Shown: piece by piece, positions 5,341-12,315 of the stretch
Numbering within the stretch: the first letter of the stretch is position 1
Layout of the letters: each line of letters begins with the position of its first letter
Assembly (NCBI GenBank): GCA_017505675.1
Contig: JAFVOV010000104.1
Span: forward strand, 1-12,784
DNA: 12,784 nt
From: Clostridia bacterium
Lineage (GTDB): Bacteria; Bacillota; Clostridia; Christensenellales; Borkfalkiaceae
Direction of reading: 5' to 3'
The notes under the pieces: generated by a model
What the model was told of the DNA's origin: nothing
Database searches by the model: none
What the model saw: only the letters and a program-made list of their open reading frames with translations
Position numbers and translations under genes: made by a program

Positions 5341-6960
5341 ATGGCTAAACAGTTAAAGCACGGTGAAGAAGCAAGAAAGGCGCTCCAAGCAGGCGTTGAC
5401 GTTCTTGCGGATACCGTAAAAATCACTTTAGGTCCTAAAGGCAGAAACGTAGTATTAGATAGAAAATTCGGCGCACCGCTTATCACTAACGACGGCGTTA
5501 CCATTGCAAAAGAAATTGAACTTGACGACGCTTTTGAAAATATGGGCGCGCAACTCGTTAAAGAAGTTTCTACCAAAACCAACGATATCGCTGGTGACGG
5601 TACTACTACGGCTGTAGTTTTAGCGCAAGCAATGATTAAAGAAGGTCTTAAAAACGTTGCGGCTGGCGCAAACCCCATTATATTAAAGAAGGGTATTTCC
5701 GGCGCGGTTGAAACGGTTGTTGAAGAACTTAAAAGAATTTCTAAACCTGTTAAAGATAAGAACGCAGTTGGTCAGGTAGCGTCAATTTCCGCAGGGGATA
5801 GCACCGTTGGTGAACTTATTTCTGAAGCAATGGAAAAAGTTGGTAAAGACGGCGTTATAACCATTGAAGAAAGCAAGACTATGAAAACCGAACTCACCAC
5901 CGTTGAAGGTATGCAGTTCGATAGGGGCTACGCGTCTGCCTATATGGTAACTAATACCGATAAGATGGAAGCAGTTTTAGAATCCCCTGTAATTTTAATT
6001 ACCGATAAGAAAATTTCCGCTATACAAGAAATTTTACCGATAGTTGAACCTATTGCTCAACAGGGTATGAGATTGCTTATTATCGCTGAAGAAGTTGAAG
6101 GCGACGCTCTTGCAGCGCTCGTTGTAAACAAACTTAAAGGCGTATTCAACTGCGTTGCAGTTAAAGCGCCCGGATTTGGCGATAGAAGAAAAGCAATGCT
6201 TGAAGATATTGCAATTTTAACCGGTGGTACTGTAATTTCTTCTGAACTCGGTTATGAATTTAAAGACGTAACCTTAAATATGCTCGGTAAAGCAGGCACG
6301 GTTAAGGTTGATAAAGATAACACCACTATCATTAACGGCGCGGGCGACCCCGCTGCTATCGAAGCAAGAAAGCAAGCAATTAAAGCGCAAATTGCTGAAA
6401 CTACTTCTGATTATGATAGAGAAAAATTGCAAGAACGCCTTGCTAAACTTGCAGGTGGCGTAGCGGTTATTAACGTTGGCGCTGCGACTGAAATTGAAAT
6501 GAAAGAAAAGAAACTCCGTATTGAAGACGCTCTTAACGCAACCAAGGCTGCCGTTCAAGAAGGTATCGTTCCCGGTGGTGGAATCGCTCTCATTTCTACA
6601 ATGAAAGTTTTGGCAAATTATATCAACACTCTTTCTGGTGATGAAAAGACGGGCGCAGAAATCGTTTATAAAGCAATTCAAGCACCCTTACGTCAAATCG
6701 CGCTCAACGCAGGTCTTGACGGTTCTGTAATCTTAAACGAAGTATTAAAAGCAGATAAACCCACTTACGGATTTAACGCGCTTACTAACGAATATACCGA
6801 TATGGTTGGTATTATTGACCCAACCAAGGTTACCCGTTCGGCTCTTGAAAACGCAGCGTCAGTTGCAGGCGTATTCTTAACCACCGAAGCAGTTGTTGCT
6901 GATGAAAAGGTTGAAGCCGCTCCGCAAATGCCCGCAGGTGGCATGGGTGGAATGTATTAA
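5341..6960 (+). CDS. groEL: Chaperonin GroEL (Hsp60)
   Basis: At 539 residues it is a complete group I chaperonin, which folds proteins inside a tetradecameric ATP-driven cage capped by GroES. Conserved elements include TLGPKGRNVVLD (29-40), NDGVTIAKEIEL (50-61) with the nucleotide-site Asp51, GDGTTTA (85-91), Asp396 in RIEDALNATKAAVQEGIVPGGG, the counterpart of the ATP-hydrolysing Asp398 of E. coli GroEL, and a short Gly-Met tail MPAGGMGGMY. The ribosome site AAGGAGG at 5328-5333 overlaps the groES stop codon by one base, so the two genes are tightly linked. Regulation is through the CIRCE operator. Codon choice is biased towards a few codons, as expected for a highly expressed gene. No anomaly was seen. 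Confidence 0.99.
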   Translation: MAKQLKHGEEARKALQAGVDVLADTVKITLGPKGRNVVLDRKFGAPLITNDGVTIAKEIELDDAFENMGAQLVKEVSTKTNDIAGDGTTTAVVLAQAMIKEGLKNVAAGANPIILKKGISGAVETVVEELKRISKPVKDKNAVGQVASISAGDSTVGELISEAMEKVGKDGVITIEESKTMKTELTTVEGMQFDRGYASAYMVTNTDKMEAVLESPVILITDKKISAIQEILPIVEPIAQQGMRLLIIAEEVEGDALAALVVNKLKGVFNCVAVKAPGFGDRRKAMLEDIAILTGGTVISSELGYEFKDVTLNMLGKAGTVKVDKDNTTIINGAGDPAAIEARKQAIKAQIAETTSDYDREKLQERLAKLAGGVAVINVGAATEIEMKEKKLRIEDALNATKAAVQEGIVPGGGIALISTMKVLANYINTLSGDEKTGAEIVYKAIQAPLRQIALNAGLDGSVILNEVLKADKPTYGFNALTNEYTDMVGIIDPTKVTRSALENAASVAGVFLTTEAVVADEKVEAAPQMPAGGMGGMY

Positions 6961-6987
6961 GATACACCAAGGCTATAAAAACAATAA

Positions 6988-7017
6988 AAAACCGCCGTTC
7001 AAAAGAACGGCGGTTTT
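6988..7017. terminator. Bidirectional intrinsic terminator between groEL and the DUF6062 gene
   Basis: A 13-pair perfect stem, AAAACCGCCGTTC (6988-7000) and GAACGGCGGTTTT (7005-7017), with an AAAA loop. Because the arms are flanked by A on the left and T on the right, it ends transcription in both directions: groEL from the left and the convergent DUF6062 gene, whose stop is at 7031, from the right. Confidence 0.93.
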
Positions 7018-7030
7018 AATATTATAAAAA

Positions 7031-7711
7031 TTAGTCGTATTTTTTTCCGTATAATTTAATTCGCGTGCGTGGAAGAGCGGTTTCAGCGTTGCCTAACGGC
7101 TCTAAAGCGTTTCTGTAGTCGTGCTTATCGCAAAAAACTTTAAGTTCTTTTTCAATGCGCGCTACGTTTCTACTTTGCAGTCCGCTTATAAGTGAAACGT
7201 ATTCTTTAGTGGCAAACCCTGCTGATTTAGAATATCTTAAAAGTTCAGCGTAATGGTGCATACAAAAGCCCTTGCTTTTAAGCAAAGTTTTAAAAAACTC
7301 TCTTTCGCGTTCAAACATTTGGGCAATGGTTTTATAATATTTAACCATACTTTCTTGAGTTAAATCGCAAATTATGCAAGTTTCGTTCGCTTTATCAATA
7401 GCGTCTGCAAGTTTTTTAGCAGCGCCCGCGCTTTTAACTTCATTTAATAGTGACGCTTGCATATTTTCAATGCGCGTTCTAATCTGCAAAGCAACTGAAA
7501 GTTTATTCTGCCTAGAAAAAAGCATATCAAAATGCCGTGCGCAAAAACCCAACTTGCCTACTTTAATGCGGGTGTTATCCTCCATAACCGCGTCGTTTAA
7601 AAATTCGTGAAGAAATTGTTCTTCAACCACTTTTTTTATTTCGCAAAGCGGGCATTCGCAATCAACCTTAAATTTCTCTTTTATTAAACCTGTATCTATA
7701 TGATAAGCCAT
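7031..7711 (-). CDS. DUF6062 family Cys/His-rich protein
   Basis: The 226-residue protein matches DUF6062: an N-terminal YHIDTGLIKEKF segment, then CPLC (20-23) paired with GFCARH (55-60), and later CIIC (112-115) paired with GFCMHH (148-153). Each half therefore supplies CxxC plus CxxH, typical of a zinc-binding knuckle, with long amphipathic helices between. The two halves look like an internal duplication. A final CDKHDYRN block (194-201) is another conserved family piece. It is probably cytoplasmic: no signal peptide or membrane segment. The biochemical role is unknown. The ATG at 7711 matches the family N-terminus but has no ribosome site, and a promoter predicts transcription starting exactly at this A, so the mRNA is likely leaderless. 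It is convergent with groEL and divergent from the hydrolase operon. Confidence 0.88.
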   Translation of the reverse strand: MAYHIDTGLIKEKFKVDCECPLCEIKKVVEEQFLHEFLNDAVMEDNTRIKVGKLGFCARHFDMLFSRQNKLSVALQIRTRIENMQASLLNEVKSAGAAKKLADAIDKANETCIICDLTQESMVKYYKTIAQMFEREREFFKTLLKSKGFCMHHYAELLRYSKSAGFATKEYVSLISGLQSRNVARIEKELKVFCDKHDYRNALEPLGNAETALPRTRIKLYGKKYD

Positions 7712-7717
7712 AACTAT

Positions 7718-7746
7718 ATTTTATCAAAAATCGTAGTAATTTTCAA
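7718..7746 (-). promoter_or_regulatory. Promoter of the DUF6062 gene giving a leaderless transcript
   Basis: On the minus strand TTGAAA (7741-7746), 17 bases, TAAAAT (7718-7723). The six bases ATAGTT (7717-7712) follow, then the ATG at 7711. Counting the -10 as -12 to -7 puts +1 on the A of the start codon. The absence of any Shine-Dalgarno sequence fits this. Confidence 0.65.
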
Positions 7747-7760
7747 GTGTAATACTTGAA
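7742..7760. promoter_or_regulatory. Perfect inverted repeat spanning the two divergent -35 boxes
   Basis: TTCAAGT (7742-7748), GTAAT, ACTTGAA (7754-7760). The outer five bases on each side are the TTGAA of the two divergent -35 boxes, so part of the symmetry is explained by paired promoters; the extra AC/GT on each arm is not. It could be an operator that represses both directions. Confidence 0.5.
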
Positions 7761-7784
7761 TTTTAAAATTCTTTATGCTATTAT
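7756..7784 (+). promoter_or_regulatory. Promoter of the hydrolase/patatin operon
   Basis: TTGAAT (7756-7761), 17 bases, TATTAT (7779-7784), with TG at 7776-7777 forming an extended -10 (TGCTATTAT). The predicted start is near 7791, about 22 bases before the ATG at 7813. Confidence 0.65.
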
Positions 7785-7812
7785 GTAAAAAAAAGATATT
7801 TTGGGTAATAAT

Positions 7813-8637
7813 ATGAGAGTTATAACTGTTGATTTGTATGAACATTTTGGCGTAAATAAACCGCAAGGCGCGCGCGGTAAATTAACCGCGTACGTAAACG
7901 ATTATCGTATTGATAGACTTCGCCCCGCAATGCTTATCGTTCCGGGTGGCGGATATTCGTTCTGTTCCGAGCGCGAAAGAGAACCGATTGCAAATTATTA
8001 TATAGCAGAAGGTTTTCAGTCTTTTACGCTTGATTATTCGGTTGCGCCCGTAAAATATCCCCAGCAACTTATTGAAGGTTGTATGGCGGTTGCTTATATT
8101 AAAGAAAACGCTGAAAAATTTTACGTTGATAAAAATCACGTTGCTACTATAGGCTTTTCGGCTGGCGGACATCTTGCAGGTATGCTTGCAACGATAACTG
8201 ATGAACAAGTGGTTAAAGACGCGCTTAAAGAAAAAGCGTCACTTGCTAAACCCGACGCGGTAATTCTAGCATATCCGGTAATAACTTTAGTGGGAAAAGC
8301 GCATCAGGCTACGGGTGATAATCTTTGTGGTGAAGATATAAAACTTAAAGAATATCTTTCTTTAGATAAACGCGTTACGCCATCTTCCGTACCTGCGTTT
8401 ATATGGTCAACTGTAAACGACCAAATAGTTCCGGTTGAAAGCAGTTTATATATGGCGGCTGCGTATAGAGAAAACGGCGTTCCGTTTGAATTACATATAT
8501 TTGAAGATGGAATACACGGTTTATCTTTAGCCAACGAAGAAGTTGATTCAGTCAACGTTCCCGTTCAGGCTTGGAAAGGCGCTTGCGCTACTTGGTTAAA
8601 AAGTAGGGGATTTGAACTAATAAAAAGGAGTATTTAA
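7813..8637 (+). CDS. Alpha/beta hydrolase (acetyl-esterase/carboxylesterase-like)
   Basis: The 274-residue product has the full catalytic layout of an alpha/beta hydrolase. PGGGYSF (44-50) gives the oxyanion-hole loop, GFSAGGHLAG (114-123) the GxSxG nucleophile elbow with Ser116, TVNDQIVP (200-207) the acid Asp203, and EDGIHGLS (231-238) the base His235. The N-terminal block with VDLYEHFGV and TAYV is typical of a Firmicutes subgroup annotated as alpha/beta hydrolase or xylan/acetyl esterase-like. It has no signal peptide, so it acts in the cytoplasm; the substrate is unknown. The ATG at 7813 suits the family N-terminus better than the in-frame TTG at 7801, but neither has a convincing ribosome site. 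Its stop overlaps the patatin start by one base, so the two serine hydrolases are co-transcribed. Confidence 0.9.
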   Translation: MRVITVDLYEHFGVNKPQGARGKLTAYVNDYRIDRLRPAMLIVPGGGYSFCSEREREPIANYYIAEGFQSFTLDYSVAPVKYPQQLIEGCMAVAYIKENAEKFYVDKNHVATIGFSAGGHLAGMLATITDEQVVKDALKEKASLAKPDAVILAYPVITLVGKAHQATGDNLCGEDIKLKEYLSLDKRVTPSSVPAFIWSTVNDQIVPVESSLYMAAAYRENGVPFELHIFEDGIHGLSLANEEVDSVNVPVQAWKGACATWLKSRGFELIKRSI

Positions 8638-9425
8638 TGAAAAAGAAATTAGGCTTTGCGCTCGGTGCGGGTGGAAGCCGTGGTGTTGCGCATATAGGGT
8701 TTTTAAAAGCGATGGAAGAAGAAGGGATTTACCCTGACTTTATTTCTGGAACTAGTATGGGGTCTGTTGTTGGCGGATGTTATGCAAGCGGTTTAACCCC
8801 AGACTATATGAAAAAAGAAGTTTTAAAACTCAAGTTTAACGATATTTTTGATTTATCAATTAACCCTGTAGGTAACGCAGCGTTATTGCGCGCGCAAAAA
8901 ATGCAAAAAAAGTTAAAGCAATATCTGGGCGAAAAAACTTTTAAAGACCTTGTTATTCCTTTCCGCTGCGTTGCGGCAGATTTGGTTACCGGGCATGCTG
9001 TAATTTTAGGTGGTGACGATAAAGTTTATGAAAGCGTTGCTGCAAGTTCTTCAATCCCTGCCGTATTTAAACCTATTTATAAAGGCGAACAAATTTTAAT
9101 CGACGGGGGTGTGGTGTGTCGCGTTCCTATTAGAACGGTTAGAGAAATGGGCGCAGAAGTAGTAGTTGGTGTTGACGTTTTAGGTAAGGTTCGCCCGGTA
9201 AATAAAAAATATAATATGTTCAGCGTGCTTTTGCGTTCTTTTGAAATCTATGATTGTGAGTTGGTTAAATATAAGGTCAGCAGACAGCGCCCCGATTTAT
9301 ATATTGAACCTAATCTTGGCGATATGTCGCAATTTAAATTTAAAGATATTGATACGGCAATAGAAATAGGTTATCAAACGGGTAAAGAATACGCGCCAAA
9401 GATTAAAGAATTACTTGAAAAATAA
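8637..9425 (+). CDS. Patatin-like phospholipase (RssA/NTE-type acyl hydrolase)
   Basis: Patatin-like enzymes hydrolyse acyl chains of membrane or storage lipids using a Ser-Asp dyad. All core motifs are present in 262 residues: GAGGSRGVAHIGFL (10-23) for the oxyanion hole, GTSMGS (38-43) with nucleophile Ser40, and DGG (156-158) with Asp156. AASSSIPAVFKP (135-146) is also typical. There is no signal peptide or membrane segment, so it is a soluble cytoplasmic protein of the compact bacterial class. The ATG overlaps the upstream stop (TAATG) and has AAAAGGAG with 6-base spacing. Pairing with an esterase-like hydrolase suggests lipid or ester turnover, but no lipid-pathway genes are adjacent. 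A terminator starts 2 bases after the stop. Confidence 0.94.
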   Translation: MKKKLGFALGAGGSRGVAHIGFLKAMEEEGIYPDFISGTSMGSVVGGCYASGLTPDYMKKEVLKLKFNDIFDLSINPVGNAALLRAQKMQKKLKQYLGEKTFKDLVIPFRCVAADLVTGHAVILGGDDKVYESVAASSSIPAVFKPIYKGEQILIDGGVVCRVPIRTVREMGAEVVVGVDVLGKVRPVNKKYNMFSVLLRSFEIYDCELVKYKVSRQRPDLYIEPNLGDMSQFKFKDIDTAIEIGYQTGKEYAPKIKELLEK

Positions 9426-9426
9426 A

Positions 9427-9450
9427 AAACGCATCCATTTGGATGCGTTT
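9427..9450. terminator. Bidirectional intrinsic terminator between the patatin gene and tRNA-Thr
   Basis: AAACGCATCC (9427-9436) and GGATGCGTTT (9441-9450) form a 10-pair stem with an ATTT loop. A T-rich run follows on the plus strand (TTTAATTTTTTT) and an equivalent T-run follows on the minus strand, so it serves both the patatin operon and the convergent tRNA gene, whose encoded CCA lies only 8 bases away. Confidence 0.92.
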
Positions 9451-9458
9451 AATTTTTT

Positions 9459-9534
9459 TGGAGCTGGTGACGGGATTCGAACCTGCGACCTGCTGATTAC
9501 GAATCAGCTGCTCTACCGACTGAGCCACACCAGC
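9459..9534 (-). tRNA. tRNA-Thr, anticodon CGU, CCA encoded
   Basis: Read on the minus strand, the acceptor stem GCTGGTG (9534-9528) pairs perfectly with CACCAGC (9469-9463), the D-stem is GCTC/GAGC, and the anticodon stem GCTGA/TCAGC encloses the loop TTCGTAA. The anticodon CGT (9501-9499) reads ACG threonine codons, which are frequent in these genes. The T-arm is GCAGG-TTCGAAT-CCCGT; its third pair is an A-C mismatch and the first is G-T, which is unusual. The discriminator base is T (9462) and CCA is encoded in the DNA (9461-9459). Confidence 0.97.
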
Positions 9535-9550
9535 GCTTTTTTGCTTAACC

Positions 9551-9579
9551 ATATTAACACAAAACGGAAAAAATATCAA
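9551..9579 (-). promoter_or_regulatory. Promoter of tRNA-Thr
   Basis: On the minus strand TTGATA (9574-9579), 17 bases, TAATAT (9551-9556), with TG just ahead of the -10. The predicted start is near 9544, so the transcript has about a 10-base 5' extension to be trimmed by RNase P. Confidence 0.65.
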
Positions 9580-9649
9580 CGGTTTTTTACCGCTTACTAT
9601 AAAATTTACAAATTTTTAATAATTTCTTTAAGAAATAAATACTAAAATA

Positions 9650-9664
9650 TGATATTATTATAAT
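9650..9664 (+). promoter_or_regulatory. Probable -10 region for the two-component operon
   Basis: TGATATTAT (9650-9658) fits an extended -10 and is directly followed by TATAAT (9659-9664). No convincing -35 is seen at 16-18 bases upstream of either, only AT-rich sequence. A weak or activator-dependent promoter, for example autoregulated by the response regulator, is possible. Confidence 0.4.
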
Positions 9665-9687
9665 AAGCACATAAAAGGAGAGTGGCA

Positions 9688-10359
9688 ATGTTTAATATTT
9701 TACTTGTAGAAGATGAAAAAGAACTTAACGATATTTTAAGAACTTATTTAGAAAGCGAAGGTTATTCTGTCTTTGCGTGCTTTAACGGAAGGGAAGGGCT
9801 TGATACCTTTCATAATGAAAAAATTGACCTTATATTAAGCGATATAATGATGCCCGTTATGGATGGCTATAAACTTGCCGAAGCGGTAAGAAAATCTGAC
9901 GAGAGCGTTCCTATAGTGTTTTTAACCGCTAAAGACGATAAACTTTCAAAACAGTTCGGTTATAAACTTGGTATTGACGATTATATCGTTAAGCCTTTTG
10001 ATATTGATGAAGTTTTAATGAAAATCCAAGCGATTTTGCGTAGGGTATATATTAACGCTACTAAAAAACTAACCGTTGGTAATCTTACTATGGCTCTTGA
10101 CGAGCATACCGCATATATTGACGGGGAAGAAGCGAATTTTACCGTAAGGGAATTTGATATTTTATATAAATTATTATCATATCCCAAAAAGACTTTTACC
10201 CGCTCAAAACTTATGGATGAATTTTGGGGCTTTGATAGTTCTGCAACGTCAAGGACGGTTGACGTTTACGTCGCTAAACTCCGTGAAAAAACCTTACCTT
10301 GCGACGGTTTTGAAATAGTTACCGTACACGGTTTAGGATATAAGGCGGTATTGAAATGA
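9688..10359 (+). CDS. OmpR/PhoB-family response regulator
   Basis: The 223-residue protein is a two-domain transcription factor. The receiver domain (1 to about 118) has the acidic pocket ED at 8-9, phosphoacceptor Asp52 in ILSDIMMPVMDG (49-60), Thr80 and Lys102 in VKPFD. The C-terminal winged-helix DNA-binding domain (about 126-223) shows FTVREFDILYKLL, TRSKLMDEFWG, SRTVDVYVAKLREK and the terminal VHGLGYKA. It is phosphorylated by the kinase encoded immediately downstream (ATGA overlap) and probably controls this operon and envelope genes. The ATG at 9688 is chosen because AAGGAG (9675-9680) lies 7 bases away; the in-frame GTG at 9682 would leave a single base. Confidence 0.97.
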   Translation: MFNILLVEDEKELNDILRTYLESEGYSVFACFNGREGLDTFHNEKIDLILSDIMMPVMDGYKLAEAVRKSDESVPIVFLTAKDDKLSKQFGYKLGIDDYIVKPFDIDEVLMKIQAILRRVYINATKKLTVGNLTMALDEHTAYIDGEEANFTVREFDILYKLLSYPKKTFTRSKLMDEFWGFDSSATSRTVDVYVAKLREKTLPCDGFEIVTVHGLGYKAVLK

Positions 10360-11408
10360 GAGCAAAAAAGCATAAATCCGGGTTTCATTTAGTCGGATAT
10401 ATTTTGTTCTTGTTGCCGTTATCAGTATTCGTGGCTGCTGCGTTAGTTATTTACGACGGTTTATTAAAAGCAAATTTCGGCGGGGGACTTACGGCGTTTT
10501 TTATGTTGCTTTATTTATTATTTGCAACTCTAATTTTCGTTTTAACGGATATTTTTAGAAGACGAATAATGATAGACGCGCCGGTAAATAGAATATTATC
10601 TGCAACGGAAAGAATAGCAAAGGGTGATTTTTCCGTTAGGCTTACTTTAGAACACGGCTATGAAAAATACGATTATTTTGATGCGATAATAGAAAATATA
10701 AACAAAGTTGCAAATGAATTAGGCAAAAGCGAAATATTAAAGTCGGAGTTTATTTCAAACGTTTCGCACGAAATAAAAACTCCACTCGCCGTTATTAAAA
10801 ATTACGTAAAGGCGCTTGATAATCCTGCGGTGGATGAAAAAACGCGTAAAAAATATATAGAAGTTTTAACGGTTACAACTGAAAAACTTTCTGATTTAGT
10901 AACTAATATTTTAAAACTTAATAAACTTGAAAATCAAGCGCTTTCAGTAGATAAAACGGTTATTAGCCTAGGTGAAGTTTTGCGTGAAAGCATCTTGCAA
11001 TACGAAGATTTAATCGAGAGCAAAAATATTGAGTTGGACCTTGATATTTCCGATTTTGAAGTTGTAACTAAACAAAGTTATGCAGAAATTATATTTAATA
11101 ATCTAATAAATAACGCTATTAAATTTTCAAATAACGGCGGAAAAATAGAAATAAAATTAAAACGCGGAATAGAAAAAGCCGTATTTACCGTTAAAGATTA
11201 CGGTATAGGGATGAGCAAAGAAACGGGCGCGCACGTTTTTGAAAAATTCTATCAGGGAGATACTTCGCATAGAAGCGAAGGCAACGGCTTGGGTCTTGCG
11301 CTTGTTAAAAGGGTTATTGACGTTCTTGGCGGTGAAATTTCCGTTAAAAGTAAACTTGGTGAAGGTAGTGAATTTAGCGTGGTGTTTAAAGGCGTAATAA
11401 ATGGATAA
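10356..11408 (+). CDS. Membrane sensor histidine kinase, short-loop (intramembrane-sensing-like) type
   Basis: This 350-residue kinase partners the upstream regulator. Two membrane helices (about 11-33 and 44-66) flank a loop of only about ten residues, so there is no extracellular sensor domain. A HAMP-like linker (about 67-125) leads to the H-box FISNVSHEIKTPLAVI (132-147) with phosphoacceptor His138. The ATPase domain carries the N-box NNLINNAIKFS (248-258), G1 box DYGIGMS (281-287), F-box FEKFYQ (295-300) and G2 box GNGLGLALVKRV (309-320). It is complete and should be active. The short loop resembles kinases that sense envelope stress through a membrane partner, and the two membrane proteins encoded next are candidates. 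The start overlaps the regulator's stop by 4 bases; its stop overlaps the next gene by 8. Confidence 0.96.
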   Translation: MRAKKHKSGFHLVGYILFLLPLSVFVAAALVIYDGLLKANFGGGLTAFFMLLYLLFATLIFVLTDIFRRRIMIDAPVNRILSATERIAKGDFSVRLTLEHGYEKYDYFDAIIENINKVANELGKSEILKSEFISNVSHEIKTPLAVIKNYVKALDNPAVDEKTRKKYIEVLTVTTEKLSDLVTNILKLNKLENQALSVDKTVISLGEVLRESILQYEDLIESKNIELDLDISDFEVVTKQSYAEIIFNNLINNAIKFSNNGGKIEIKLKRGIEKAVFTVKDYGIGMSKETGAHVFEKFYQGDTSHRSEGNGLGLALVKRVIDVLGGEISVKSKLGEGSEFSVVFKGVING

Positions 11409-12315
11409 AATTAAAAAATTCCTTCAAAAAATTAAAAATCAGCCTGCTGTGGTAACGGCGCTTATGCTTATATTGAGTATACTTGTTATTGCGGTGGCTT
11501 TATATATCGTTATATCGGGCTATGACGGCGTTTTGGCTTATATTTTTTACGGTCTTTCCGCAATAGCGCTTTCTTACGCGGTATATATAGTAATAATAAT
11601 TGCGCCGAAAGTTAAAGGCGGTATTATAAAATATCTTAAAAAATATAAATTTACGGCTGAATTATTAGAAAACTTCGGATACCGTAAATTGATTTTTGCA
11701 ATAGTATCATTTATCTTTAATATTTTATACGCTATAATGCACGCAGTATTTGCTATATTATCAAGGTCTATTTGGCTTGGCGCGCTAGCAACTTATTATA
11801 TAGCACTTTCCGCAATTCGTGGCGGGGCGGTAGTAGTTTGCGGAAAGACTAGGGAACAAAGCGAGTTATTGATTAAACAAAGACAGATAAGGTCATATAA
11901 AAACTGCGGACTATATTTAGTGCTATTAAATTTTGCGCTTATGGGCGCGCTTGTGCAAATGGTTATTTCAAATCAAGGCTTTATGTACGCTGGATATTTA
12001 ATTTACGTGATGGCTGCTTATACGTTTTGTAAAATAACCTTTTCAATAATTCATTTATTTAAATTGAAAAGTACGGACGATTATTCCGTGCGTGCAATTA
12101 ACAATATAGGTTTAGCAAATTCGCTGGTGTCTATGTTTGCTCTTCAAACGGCAATGTTTGCGGCGTTTGGTGGTGGAATAGATACAAGAATTCCAAACGC
12201 GGCAACGGGGGGAGCAATTTCAATAGGTATAATTTTAATAGGTGTGTATATGTTTGTTAAGGGATATAAAGAACAAAAGAAAATAAAAATGGAGATTTTA
12301 AATGAAAGACGGTAA
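11401..12315 (+). CDS. Eight-helix membrane protein of unknown function
   Basis: I do not recognise the family. The 304 residues contain about eight hydrophobic helices, near 17-39, 44-68, 97-120, 123-147, 169-189, 194-220, 236-257 and 270-289. They are joined by basic cytoplasmic-looking segments such as KVKGGIIKYLKKYK (70-83) and GKTREQSELLIKQRQIRSYK (148-167). Both termini are basic (KIKKFLQKIK and KGYKEQKKIK), consistent with an even number of helices and both ends inside. No ABC, MFS or transporter signature was seen. The ATG at 11401 lies inside the kinase's last codons, with AAAGG 8 bases upstream, so translation is coupled to the kinase. Position suggests a sensor partner, a target, or an immunity/envelope factor of the two-component system. 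Confidence 0.85.
   Translation: MDKIKKFLQKIKNQPAVVTALMLILSILVIAVALYIVISGYDGVLAYIFYGLSAIALSYAVYIVIIIAPKVKGGIIKYLKKYKFTAELLENFGYRKLIFAIVSFIFNILYAIMHAVFAILSRSIWLGALATYYIALSAIRGGAVVVCGKTREQSELLIKQRQIRSYKNCGLYLVLLNFALMGALVQMVISNQGFMYAGYLIYVMAAYTFCKITFSIIHLFKLKSTDDYSVRAINNIGLANSLVSMFALQTAMFAAFGGGIDTRIPNAATGGAISIGIILIGVYMFVKGYKEQKKIKMEILNERR

Noticed and set aside
5238..5678. Antisense open frame of 146 codons across groES and groEL
   Set aside because: It overlaps two certain genes on the opposite strand and shows no family motif or ribosome site. The same holds for the frame at 6274-6681 inside groEL.
7801..7812. TTG at 7801 as the alpha/beta hydrolase start
   Set aside because: The family N-terminus corresponds to the ATG at 7813, and the TTG is only about 10 bases from the predicted transcript start.
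7882..8208. Antisense frames inside the alpha/beta hydrolase (7882-8208 and 8304-8555)
   Set aside because: The hydrolase on the plus strand has complete catalytic motifs; these frames have none and no start signals.
9415..9645. Open frame of 76 codons starting in the end of the patatin gene and running through the tRNA region
   Set aside because: It reads antisense through the tRNA-Thr gene and through the terminator hairpin. Frames of this type (GIRTCDLLITNQ-like) are a well-known artefact of tRNA genes, and it has no ribosome site.
9682..9687. GTG at 9682 as the response regulator start
   Set aside because: It lies 1 base after AAGGAG, too close, while the ATG at 9688 has ideal spacing and matches receiver-domain N-termini.
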